A stretch of DNA of 64,000 nt from Bifidobacterium scardovii JCM 12489 = DSM 13734. GTDB lineage: Bacteria; Actinomycetota; Actinomycetes; Actinomycetales; Bifidobacteriaceae. Position numbers and translations under genes: made by a program. The notes under the pieces were generated by a model. The model was not told where the DNA came from, searched no databases, and was given only the letters and a program-made list of their open reading frames with translations. This document shows, piece after piece, positions 56,984-64,000 of the stretch (its first letter is position 1; the number at the start of each line of letters is the position of its first letter). The DNA is taken from NCBI RefSeq assembly GCF_001042635.1, contig NZ_AP012331.1, positions 1,364,001-1,428,000 on the forward strand, read 5' to 3'.

Positions 56984-57943
56984 GGTACCGCGGCGCGGCA
57001 CGCCGATCTGCAGCAGTTTGCCGACCAGCGACGCTCTGTTGACGGCATCATCGTAGTCGAGCCGGATAATGGCGTTGACGCCCCAGGCTAGAAGGCATCG
57101 TTCCCGCTGGGTTTGCTGATTGACCACTGCTTTGATCGACCGCCGGTCCGTCATGGCCGGATCCACGTATTTGGTCATGCCGTCGTATTCCGCCACGACG
57201 ATACGCCCGTCAGGCAATCGCCACATGAAATCGACCCGATACTGGTGGGACGGGTTCTCCGGATCGGCGAATACCTGCTGCAATTCGGGCGCGGCGAATC
57301 CCTCTTCGATCATGACGCCGCGGATCAACGACTCGCCCCCATTGTCGCTGCGCGCATCCGTATACGCCAGCAGTCGTTCGACGTCGGTGCAGTCGCGGCG
57401 CATGCCGGCGCAGATCGCCATGACCTCGTCGTCGGTGACGGCGGTCATTCTGAATGCCGAATCGAAGATGGCAAGGGCTTTGGTGAATGGCAGCAACAGC
57501 CCGCAGTCGACCAGCGTGCGCGCGGCGGAGGTGACCCGCATGCCGTCGACCTTCCACATCGGGATGGACGGCATGTAGACGCGGTGAAGCCTCGTGTTGT
57601 GCCGCATGCCGGAACCGTTGACGTCATCGGCGATATAGAGTCCGGGACCATGGATCGACCATGGGTGCTCGAACCGGTGGATGGCCGCCGCGGTGGGGCC
57701 GGCAAACACCCAACGCGGATGCATCAGGGTCAGGGTCCGTGCCATATGGAGTGCCTGCTGCGACGGGTCGAGACGGCTCCAGTACCCGGCGTCCGCGAAC
57801 AGGCCCCGATACGGATTGGCGATCTCGCCGTTGTGCGCGCGGCGAAGCAGCGCTGCATGATCGGCGCTGTTCGGTGCGATGGCGCATCGGTCCGCACGCT
57901 GCGCTTCGCCGAGCAGCTCGATGATTCTTCGATGGGGCTTCAT
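56978..57943 (-). CDS. Predicted nuclease: AbiEi-like N-terminus with DUF559/Vsr-like C-terminus
   Basis: The protein has 321 aa with ATG at 57943 and a weak ribosome binding site. The N-terminal ~140 residues resemble the AbiEi-antitoxin/winged-helix group (RRAHNGEIANPYRGLFAD, then a RVTSAARTLVDCGLL motif). The C-terminal part has a PD-(D/E)xK-like series: Glu204 in GGESLIRG, Asp238 in YRVDFMW, and Glu252-x-Asp254 with Lys258 in VVAEYDGMTKY. Such proteins are common in Actinobacteria without a defined role. The TAG stop is formed by the outermost 49-bp repeat unit, so gene and array are physically joined. No toxin gene (AbiEii) is adjacent. Confidence 0.75.
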   Translation of the reverse strand: MKPHRRIIELLGEAQRADRCAIAPNSADHAALLRRAHNGEIANPYRGLFADAGYWSRLDPSQQALHMARTLTLMHPRWVFAGPTAAAIHRFEHPWSIHGPGLYIADDVNGSGMRHNTRLHRVYMPSIPMWKVDGMRVTSAARTLVDCGLLLPFTKALAIFDSAFRMTAVTDDEVMAICAGMRRDCTDVERLLAYTDARSDNGGESLIRGVMIEEGFAAPELQQVFADPENPSHQYRVDFMWRLPDGRIVVAEYDGMTKYVDPAMTDRRSIKAVVNQQTQRERCLLAWGVNAIIRLDYDDAVNRASLVGKLLQIGVPRRGTA

Positions 57944-58054
57944 GCGGCAACGCTACCGCGGATATTCCGGCCGCAGACGGGAAACCGGCCATGGTGCACG
58001 CACGGAGGCACTCTCGGCGTGTTGTGGATAACCGATTGTGGATAAGTGACCGAC

Positions 58055-58420
58055 TTATTCGCCGATCACGTCGGTGACCAGACCGGAGACGATCGTCATG
58101 ATCAGCGATCCGAGCACCGACCACAGAAATCCGTCGATGATCACGCCGACGCCGAACAGCGACAGGGCGAGCCATGATGCCAGACGCATGAACAGCCAGT
58201 TGATCACCAAGGCGATGATGCCGAAACTCAGGATGGAAAACGGCAAGGCCAGAATATGCACGACAGGCTTGATCGAGGCGTTGATCAACGCCATGAACAG
58301 CGCGAACGCGCCGATGCCAAGGATCGGCGGCTCGCCGACCGCCTCCATGCCGGGAAGCACCACCACCATGACGCCGGCCGCGATCGTCAATACCAACCAA
58401 CGGGAAAGAAAATGACTCAT
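58055..58420 (-). CDS. Phage-holin-family (PF04020-like) membrane protein
   Basis: The protein has 121 aa and four transmembrane helices; the ATG at 58420 starts MSHFLSRWLVLTIAAGVM. The pattern matches the mycobacterial-type four-helix family that is annotated as phage holin but occurs in many chromosomes far from any prophage. GIGAFALFMALINASIKPVV is the most typical stretch. No lysis genes are nearby, so a general membrane role is more likely than phage lysis. It is divergent from the phosphatase gene. Confidence 0.85.
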   Translation of the reverse strand: MSHFLSRWLVLTIAAGVMVVVLPGMEAVGEPPILGIGAFALFMALINASIKPVVHILALPFSILSFGIIALVINWLFMRLASWLALSLFGVGVIIDGFLWSVLGSLIMTIVSGLVTDVIGE

Positions 58421-58472
58421 AACCCCAAGCCTACGCGAGCAACCATGGCGATATGGTGACATAATCATAACC

Positions 58473-59147
58473 ATGATTCTGCATCTGCATCTGGTCCGCC
58501 ATGGGCAGACCACGTTCAACCGCTACAACCGACTGCAGGGCTGGTGCAACGCGCCGCTGACCGAATCCGGGCTCGCCGACGCCGACAAGGCCGGCGCCAA
58601 GCTGCGCGGCTTCGACTTCGCCGCGGCTTACTGCTCCGACACCTCCCGCGCGCAGATCACCGCCGCGCGCATCCTCGACATCAACGAGGCGGCCGGTCAC
58701 GCGCGTCCGAAATTGGTGTCCGACATGCACTTCCGCGAGCAGTGCTACGGCTATTTCGAAGGCCAGGACATGTCGATGGCATGGACCGCGGCGGGTGGCC
58801 CCCACGGCGCGAAGAGCTACAACGACATCGTCTCCAAGTTCGGGCTCGCCGCCACGCGCGACTTCCTCAAGGAGGCCGACCCGTTCCACGATGCGGAATC
58901 CGACGCCGAGTACTGGGAGCGCGTCGAGGGCGCCTTCGCGCTGATCGCCGCGAATCCGGATCTCAAGGACGGCGACGACGTGCTGCAGATCTCCCACGGC
59001 AACACGCTGCTGAGCTTGGGGCGCCGCTTCGGCGGCAGCGACCTCGACCTGAGCGAGCGGCCGGCCAACGGATCGGTCACCGTGCTCGACTTCGACACGA
59101 GCAAGCCCTTCGACCAGGCGATCACCATCGCGTCGTACAACCAGTGA
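58473..59147 (+). CDS. Histidine phosphatase family protein
   Basis: The protein has 224 aa. The motif LVRHGQTTFNRYNRLQGW gives the catalytic RHG loop with the phosphorylated His. A second Arg lies in AYCSDTSRAQITA, Glu in DMHFREQCYGYFEG, and the late His in ISHGNTLLSLG. This is the phosphoglycerate mutase-like branch of histidine phosphatases, which act on small phosphorylated metabolites or phosphoproteins. The specific substrate is not inferable. The start codon lies ~50 bases from the divergent holin-like gene. Confidence 0.93.
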   Translation: MILHLHLVRHGQTTFNRYNRLQGWCNAPLTESGLADADKAGAKLRGFDFAAAYCSDTSRAQITAARILDINEAAGHARPKLVSDMHFREQCYGYFEGQDMSMAWTAAGGPHGAKSYNDIVSKFGLAATRDFLKEADPFHDAESDAEYWERVEGAFALIAANPDLKDGDDVLQISHGNTLLSLGRRFGGSDLDLSERPANGSVTVLDFDTSKPFDQAITIASYNQ

Positions 59148-59244
59148 CGCACTGGCGGCCCGAAGCCGGATACGGTCTGGGCCGTTCGTTAGGCTGGTGC
59201 GGGTACTGTGTGCGGCCCTGCGCCGTGATGCTGAAAAGAGGTTC

Positions 59245-59631
59245 ATGATGGGTGTTGGAGATATCGCCGGCCTGATCGCGGCGATCGCGTTCGCGGTCCT
59301 TGCTGGCTTCCTGATCTACCCGCTGATCCGTCTAGGCAAACTGTTCGATCAGATCGCCGACACGGTCAAGCAGTCCGGGGAGCACGCGATCCCGGCGCTT
59401 GACGAGGGCGTGACCACCGTCAAGCAAGTGAACAAGTCGCTCGAGGACGTCAACCGGATCTCCGCGGCGGCATCCACCACGGCCAACAACGTCGGCGCTC
59501 TCACCGATCTGTACGGTTCGTTCCTTGGCCGTCCGATCATCAAGATCGCCTCGGCCGCGTACGCGCTCAAGAGCACGGCACAGTCGTTTTTCGTGAAGCA
59601 TAACGACGGACAGTCCGCGAAGGGGGAGTGA
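59245..59631 (+). CDS. DUF948 domain protein
   Basis: The protein has 128 aa, starting at the first of two ATGs (59245) after AGAGG. One N-terminal helix (about residues 5-27) anchors it; the remainder is predicted helical, with a coiled-coil-like stretch (IADTVKQSGEHAIPALDEGV and on to about residue 85). DUF948 proteins are small envelope-associated proteins of unknown function. The next gene overlaps its stop codon by one base, and alaS follows, an order conserved in actinobacteria. Confidence 0.88.
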   Translation: MMGVGDIAGLIAAIAFAVLAGFLIYPLIRLGKLFDQIADTVKQSGEHAIPALDEGVTTVKQVNKSLEDVNRISAAASTTANNVGALTDLYGSFLGRPIIKIASAAYALKSTAQSFFVKHNDGQSAKGE

Positions 59632-59870
59632 TGTTCAAACGACTGTTCTGGTTCGGCGTCGGATTCGCCGCCGGCGTGATCGCCGTGTCCAAGGCGAATG
59701 CGTACGTGAAGGCCAATACGCCCGATGCGATGCGCCAGTTCGTGCTTGGTCCCGATCAGGATCACGTGACCATGCGGACCCTCGAAGGCCTGATCAATGA
59801 ATTCAACGCGACCCGTCGAGCCCGCGAGGCTGAGCTCAACACCACCTATGCCCAGCGCGTGAGCCGCTGA
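59631..59870 (+). CDS. Small membrane-associated protein (DUF6167-like)
   Basis: The protein has 79 aa. The ATG at 59631 overlaps the previous TGA and has GGGGGAG upstream. A hydrophobic N-terminal segment (FWFGVGFAAGVIAVSKANAY) is followed by a charged, helical tail ending NTTYAQRVSR. It is the usual small partner between the DUF948 gene and alaS in actinobacteria; function is unknown. The two are probably translated together. Confidence 0.8.
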   Translation: MFKRLFWFGVGFAAGVIAVSKANAYVKANTPDAMRQFVLGPDQDHVTMRTLEGLINEFNATRRAREAELNTTYAQRVSR

Positions 59871-59979
59871 TACGCGCGCTGCGTTGTGGAAACCAGCCGA
59901 TCAGCAATCGCTTTCATAATTCATTTTCGACAACTGTTGCGGGCCGTTGCGCCCGATCATGCAAGGAGTTCAACCATTC

Positions 59980-62658
59980 ATGCGCACTTCAGAAATCGCG
60001 AAGCGCTATCTTGACTATTTCGGCAAGCACGATCACCTCGTGGTGTCGTCCGCGTCCCTGATCTCGCCCAACCCGACGACCCTGTTCACCATCGCCGGCA
60101 TGGTGCCGTTCATCCCGTACCTGCTCGGCGAGCAGACCCCGCCGTACAAGCGCATGGCCTCCAACCAGAAGTGCGTGCGCACGCTCGACATCGACGAGGT
60201 CGGCAAGACCACCCGCCACGGCACCTTCTTCCAGATGCTCGGCAACTTCTCCTTCGGCGACTACTTCAAGGAGGAGGCGATCCACTTCGCGTGGGAGCTG
60301 CTGACCACCCCGCAGGACAAGGGCGGCTACGGCTTCGACCCGGAGAAGCTGTGGGTCACCACCTACACCGACGACGAAGAGGCCCGCTCGATCTGGAGGA
60401 ACGAGGGCTTCGACCCCGAGCACATGCAGATCTTCGGCATGGAGGACAACTTCTGGACCACCGGCGGCCCCGGCCCCGGCGGCCCCTGCTCCGAGATCTA
60501 CGTCGACCGCGGCCCCGAGTACGGCAAGGACGGCGGCCCCGCGGCCGACGAGACCCGATTCATCGAGATCTGGGACCTCGTGTTCGAGAACTACGCGGTC
60601 GACAACGTCAAGTCCAAGACCGACATGCACATCGTCGGCGAGCTCGACCAGAAGAACATCGATACCGGCGCCGGCCTCGAGCGTCTCGCCTACCTCATGC
60701 AGGGCAAGCAGAACATCTACGAGACCGACGAGGTGTTCCCGGTCATCGAGGCCGCGGAACGGCTGTCCGGCCGCAAGTACGGCGAGGACGCGGCGGCGGA
60801 CGTCAAGTTCCGCGTCGTGGCCGACCACGTGCGCTCCGCGCTGATGATCATGTCCGACGGCGTGCGCCCGAGCAACGTCGGCCGCGGCTACGTGCTGCGC
60901 CGCCTGCTGCGCCGCACCGTGCAGGCGATGCGCGTGCTCGGCGTCACCGATCCGGTGATCCCCGAGCTGCTGCCCGTCTCCAAGGACGCCATGGTCGCCA
61001 GCTACCCGGAGCTCGACAAGACCTTCCACGACGTGTCCGAGGCCGCCTACGGCGAGGAGGACGCGTTCCGCCGCACGCTCGAGAACGGCATCCAGATCCT
61101 CGACGTGGCCGTGAGCAACGCCAAGAAGACCGGCGACCCGACCGTCTCCGGCGACGACGCGTTCACCCTGCACGACACCTACGGCTTCCCGATCGAGCTG
61201 ACGCTCGAGATGGCCGCCGATCAGGGCGTGAAGGTCGACGAGGCGAAGTTCCGCGAGCTGATGAGCGAGCAGAAGTCCCGCGCCCGCGCCGACGCCCTGA
61301 AGAAGCGCCACAACGTGGATCTGTCCGTATACGACGACTTCAAGAAGACGCTGGCCGGCCCGATCGACTTCCTCGGCTACACCGACCTGTCCGCGCGCGG
61401 CACCGTGCTCGGCATCATGCAGGAGGGTAAGGGCTCCGTCCCCGCCGTCACCGCCCCGGCGACCGTCGAGGTCATCCTCGACCGCACGCCGTTCTACGCG
61501 GAGGCCGGCGGCCAGCTCGCCGATCAGGGCGAGATCCTGTCCGACGACGGTGCGGTGCTCGAGGTCGACGACGTGCAGAGGCCGATCAAGGACCTCATCG
61601 TCCACCAGTGCCGCCTGACCGAAGGCACGCTGGTCGTCGGCACGCAGGTGAGCGCCAACATCGACGTGGACCGCCGTGGCGCGATCGCCCGTTCGCACAC
61701 CGCTACGCACATGGTGCACAAGGCGCTGCGCGAAGAGCTCGGCCCGCAGGCCACCCAGCGCGGCTCCGAGGACGCCCCGAACCGCCTGCGCTTCGACTTC
61801 CAGTGGTCCAAGGCGCCGACCAAGGGCGTGATGAGCGCCGTCGAGGCGCGCGTCAACGACCGCCTGCGCGACAACCTCTCGGTCACCACGCAGGAGATGA
61901 AGTTCGACGACGCGATCGCGCTGGGCGCGATGCACCTGTTCGGCGAGAAGTACGGCGACATCGTGCGCGTGGTCACCATCGGCGAGGACGGCTGGAGCCG
62001 CGAGCTGTGCGGCGGCACGCACGTCGACCGCGTCGGCAAGATCGGCGCCGTCAACATCCTGTCCGAGGCCTCCATCGGCTCCGGCGTGCGCCGCGTGGAC
62101 GCGCTGGTCGGCCAGAGCGCCTACGAGTACGGCGCGCGCGAGCACGCGCTCGTCTCCCAGCTGAGCGACAAGCTCAACGCCCGCCCCGACGAGCTGGCCG
62201 AGCGCGTGAACACGCTGCTCGCCAAGCTCAAGGAATCCGATCGCCGTCTGGCGGCCATGTACGAGGACCAGCTGGCCGCGGCCGTGCCGCAGCTGGTGGC
62301 CGACACGCGCGAATCCACCGCTCCGGTGAAGACCGCGGTGAAGAACGTCGGTCACTTCGGTTCCTTCGACGCGCTGCGCAAGACCGTGCTCGACGTGCGC
62401 GGCCGTCTCGGCGACGACACCCCCGTGGTGGTGGCGCTGGCCGGCGTGTCCGAGGACGACAAGCCGATGGTCGCCGTGGCCACCAACGAGGCCGCGCGCA
62501 AGGCCGGCATCAAGGCCGGCGATCTGGTGCGCGGCGCGTCCAAGATGCTCGGCGGCGGTGGCGGCGGCAAGCCGGACTTCGCCCAGGGCGGCGGCGTGGA
62601 TGCGACCCGCATCGACGCGGCGCTCGAGGCCTTGGCGAACGAGGCGATGAGGGGCTGA
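59980..62658 (+). CDS. alaS: Alanine-tRNA ligase
   Basis: The protein has 892 aa. The ATG at 59980 follows AAGGAG and starts [19 protein letters not shown]. The class II catalytic core shows [17 protein letters not shown], motif 2 region [20 protein letters not shown], and [17 protein letters not shown]. The editing domain has the zinc ligands His573/His577 in HTATHMVH and Cys677/His681 in CGGTHV. A C-Ala domain ([15 protein letters not shown]) ends the protein. It charges tRNA(Ala) and corrects mischarging with Ser or Gly. It is followed closely by ruvX and mltG. Confidence 0.98.
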   Translation: MRTSEIAKRYLDYFGKHDHLVVSSASLISPNPTTLFTIAGMVPFIPYLLGEQTPPYKRMASNQKCVRTLDIDEVGKTTRHGTFFQMLGNFSFGDYFKEEAIHFAWELLTTPQDKGGYGFDPEKLWVTTYTDDEEARSIWRNEGFDPEHMQIFGMEDNFWTTGGPGPGGPCSEIYVDRGPEYGKDGGPAADETRFIEIWDLVFENYAVDNVKSKTDMHIVGELDQKNIDTGAGLERLAYLMQGKQNIYETDEVFPVIEAAERLSGRKYGEDAAADVKFRVVADHVRSALMIMSDGVRPSNVGRGYVLRRLLRRTVQAMRVLGVTDPVIPELLPVSKDAMVASYPELDKTFHDVSEAAYGEEDAFRRTLENGIQILDVAVSNAKKTGDPTVSGDDAFTLHDTYGFPIELTLEMAADQGVKVDEAKFRELMSEQKSRARADALKKRHNVDLSVYDDFKKTLAGPIDFLGYTDLSARGTVLGIMQEGKGSVPAVTAPATVEVILDRTPFYAEAGGQLADQGEILSDDGAVLEVDDVQRPIKDLIVHQCRLTEGTLVVGTQVSANIDVDRRGAIARSHTATHMVHKALREELGPQATQRGSEDAPNRLRFDFQWSKAPTKGVMSAVEARVNDRLRDNLSVTTQEMKFDDAIALGAMHLFGEKYGDIVRVVTIGEDGWSRELCGGTHVDRVGKIGAVNILSEASIGSGVRRVDALVGQSAYEYGAREHALVSQLSDKLNARPDELAERVNTLLAKLKESDRRLAAMYEDQLAAAVPQLVADTRESTAPVKTAVKNVGHFGSFDALRKTVLDVRGRLGDDTPVVVALAGVSEDDKPMVAVATNEAARKAGIKAGDLVRGASKMLGGGGGGKPDFAQGGGVDATRIDAALEALANEAMRG

Positions 62659-62665
62659 GCAGCCG

Positions 62666-63136
62666 GTGGTATGGCTCGGCATTGATCTGGGTGATGCCAG
62701 GGTCGGACTCGCGTTGTCCGACCCTGAGCTCACCTTTGCGCATCCGATAGGCAACATCAGGGTATACGGCGACTCGTTCCAGGCTCTGGACGAGGTCATC
62801 GACGTCATCGAGGACGAATCGGTGGACCACGTCGTGGTCGGGTTGCCGCTCATGCTCGACGGCACGGAGGGCAAAAGCGCCAAGAAGGCGCGCCGCTGGG
62901 CCGTGAATCTTACGAAACGGATACGGAATCTGATGGATGAGGGCGAGTGCCGGATCCCGCAGCTTCCTCAGGTAACATTGGTGGATGAACGGCTGACGAC
63001 GGTCAGCGCTCACAGACAACTGCAACAGGCGCATGTCTCCGGTCGGAAGCATCGTCCGGTGGTTGACCAGCAGTCGGCGGTGGTGATACTGCAGTCGGCA
63101 TTGGATGGACGAGAAGACAAGGGAGCGGATCAGTGA
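62666..63136 (+). CDS. ruvX: Putative Holliday junction resolvase / pre-16S rRNA nuclease YqgF
   Basis: The protein has 156 aa with a GTG start (62666) after GAGGGG. The RNase H-like fold has the first acidic residue in WLGIDLGDARVGLALSD, a second in VVVGLPLMLDGTEG (region), and Asp/Glu in VTLVDERLTTVSA, plus a further Asp near the end (PVVDQQSAVVIL). It is involved in 16S rRNA maturation or resolution of branched DNA. It starts seven bases after alaS stops and overlaps mltG by four. Confidence 0.94.
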   Translation: MVWLGIDLGDARVGLALSDPELTFAHPIGNIRVYGDSFQALDEVIDVIEDESVDHVVVGLPLMLDGTEGKSAKKARRWAVNLTKRIRNLMDEGECRIPQLPQVTLVDERLTTVSAHRQLQQAHVSGRKHRPVVDQQSAVVILQSALDGREDKGADQ

Positions 63137-64000
63137 CTGAGGATATCGAGGATTTTTTCGCCGATAACACCCACTGGGTCGATGATCGCGGCATGGCGTC
63201 TTCGGACAAGCCGCCGCTGCCCCCGAAATCACGCGCTGAAATGCGCCGCCGCCGCAGGCGCCGCCAGCAGAAGCGCGTTGCCGTCGCGATCAGCATCGTG
63301 GTCATCGTGGCGCTGCTCGCCGTCGGCGGCTTCTTCGGCCTGCGCATGATCAAGGCGTGGCGCGCCGCGAACCGCGCCGACAGCTCGGTGGTGGAGGACT
63401 ACGCCGGCCCCGGCGACACCGAGGTGTCGTTCACCGTCGACAAGGGCCAGAGCGCCGTCGACGTGGCGAAGAATCTGGTCAAGGCCGACATCGTCAAGTC
63501 GGAGGCCGCCTTCACCAGCACCGTGTCCGGCAACGGCGCGGTGCTCTACCCGGGCACCTATACGCTCAAGACGCATATGAAGGCCTCCGACGTGGTCGCC
63601 ATCCTGTCCGATCAGTCCAAGGCGAGCGGATTCCTCGAGGTGCGCCCCGGCGAACGGCTCAGCGACGTGATCGTCAGCGCGGCCACCCTCAGCGGCATCG
63701 ATGAAAAGGAGTTCAAGACCGTCGTCGAGGGCGGCGGCTCCGGCATCCTGCCGTCCGAGGCATCGGGCAGTTTCGAAGGCTGGCTCGAACCGGGCACCTA
63801 TGACGTGCAGAACCGCAGCGTGACCGAGATCATCAAGGGCATGGTCGACGCCCGCATCGCCAAGCTCGACCAGCTGGGCGTGCCGGCCGGCGCCAAGCGC
63901 GAGGACATCCTGAAGATCGCGTCCATCGCCGAAGCCGAGGTGAATTCCGAGGAATATTACGGCAAGGTCACCAGGGTCATCGACAACCGTCTCGACCAGG
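63133..64000 (+). CDS. mltG: Endolytic transglycosylase MltG, 5' part (continues beyond window)
   Basis: A GTG at 63133 overlaps the ruvX stop; 289 codons are visible. Residues ~1-48 are cytoplasmic and end in a run of Arg/Lys, a transmembrane helix follows (~49-70), and then the extracytoplasmic part. It holds a LysM-like subdomain (DTEVSFTVDKGQSAVDVA and on) and the YceG region EGWLEPGTYDV and IASIAEAEVNSEEYYGKVTR, in which Glu of the ASIAEAE motif is the expected catalytic residue. MltG cuts nascent glycan strands and sets their length. The gene order alaS-ruvX-mltG is common in Actinobacteria. Confidence 0.95.
   Translation, partial: MTEDIEDFFADNTHWVDDRGMASSDKPPLPPKSRAEMRRRRRRRQQKRVAVAISIVVIVALLAVGGFFGLRMIKAWRAANRADSSVVEDYAGPGDTEVSFTVDKGQSAVDVAKNLVKADIVKSEAAFTSTVSGNGAVLYPGTYTLKTHMKASDVVAILSDQSKASGFLEVRPGERLSDVIVSAATLSGIDEKEFKTVVEGGGSGILPSEASGSFEGWLEPGTYDVQNRSVTEIIKGMVDARIAKLDQLGVPAGAKREDILKIASIAEAEVNSEEYYGKVTRVIDNRLDQ

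Noticed and set aside
56255-57051. Open reading frames through the repeat array on both strands
   Set aside because: They arise because the 63-bp period is a multiple of three and stops are rare in the units. The 67-bp step between the fourth and fifth units shifts the frame, no start has a ribosome binding site, and both strands are open equally.
58055-58420. Prophage, based on the holin-family protein
   Set aside because: No integrase, endolysin, capsid or terminase gene lies nearby, and this four-helix family occurs widely in non-phage chromosomal contexts.
59989-62883. 964-aa minus-strand ORF opposite alaS
   Set aside because: Antisense shadow; alaS motifs are complete on the plus strand.

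Overview
The window is high-GC chromosomal DNA of a Bifidobacterium; the species cannot be fixed from the sequence. The diagnostic genes are xfp (xylulose-5-phosphate/fructose-6-phosphate phosphoketolase, 825 aa) together with pta and ackA. These are the acetyl-phosphate-forming and ATP-yielding steps of the bifid shunt, and all three lie within about 14 kb. No rRNA or tRNA gene, prophage, complete insertion sequence or cas gene was found.

Layout. 1-5.9 kb: end of an ABC permease, a lipoprotein, a NarL-type two-component pair, an AT-richer island with two small unrecognised ORFs, a membrane protein/winged-helix regulator pair behind a palindromic promoter, and a YbaK-type deacylase. 5.9-9.2 kb: a small alpha/beta-hydrolase-like protein, an S51 peptidase and aroA. 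9.4-17.5 kb, minus strand: pta, then a PadR-ABC efflux module, then ackA; two related hairpins bracket the efflux module. 17.6-23.9 kb: a DUF1846 protein and guaA (minus), then xfp (plus). 24-31.2 kb: a membrane-anchored transglutaminase-like protein, a CDF cation transporter, tenA behind a TPP riboswitch, and a second two-component pair. 31.7-38.6 kb: a P-type ATPase broken by one amber codon, and a three-gene ABC-2 exporter. 38.8-49.4 kb: an AlbA/Schlafen-type ATP-binding regulator, an SGNH hydrolase, a truncated MFS-like ORF, a VOC protein, a secreted lysozyme-like protein, an MFS transporter, a xanthine permease/xpt salvage pair, and an acyltransferase-SGNH protein. 49.5-55.3 kb: pcrA/uvrD, then DUF4418 plus a MacB-like ABC pair. 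55.6-64 kb: rpsD, an array of 49-bp repeats, a predicted nuclease gene, a holin-like membrane protein, a phosphatase, two small envelope proteins, and alaS-ruvX-mltG (cut by the window end).

The most unusual object is the array at 56301-56983. It has eleven 49-bp near-palindromic units on a 63-bp period, seven in one orientation and four in the other. Two of the 14-bp spacers in the second arm are exact reverse complements of spacers in the first arm. The array lies between the terminator of rpsD and the stop codon of a gene with an AbiEi-like N-terminus and a DUF559/Vsr-like nuclease C-terminus. It is neither a CRISPR array nor a credible coding region.

Other notable points are two or three families of interspersed palindromic repeats in many intergenic gaps, a 30-bp perfect hairpin with a degenerate relative on the far side of the efflux module, a folded element built on an inverted copy of the guaA 3' end, and a duplicated pcrA terminator. 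Start sites were chosen mainly by Shine-Dalgarno placement and family alignment. Functions given as family names are inferences from motifs, because no database search was possible.
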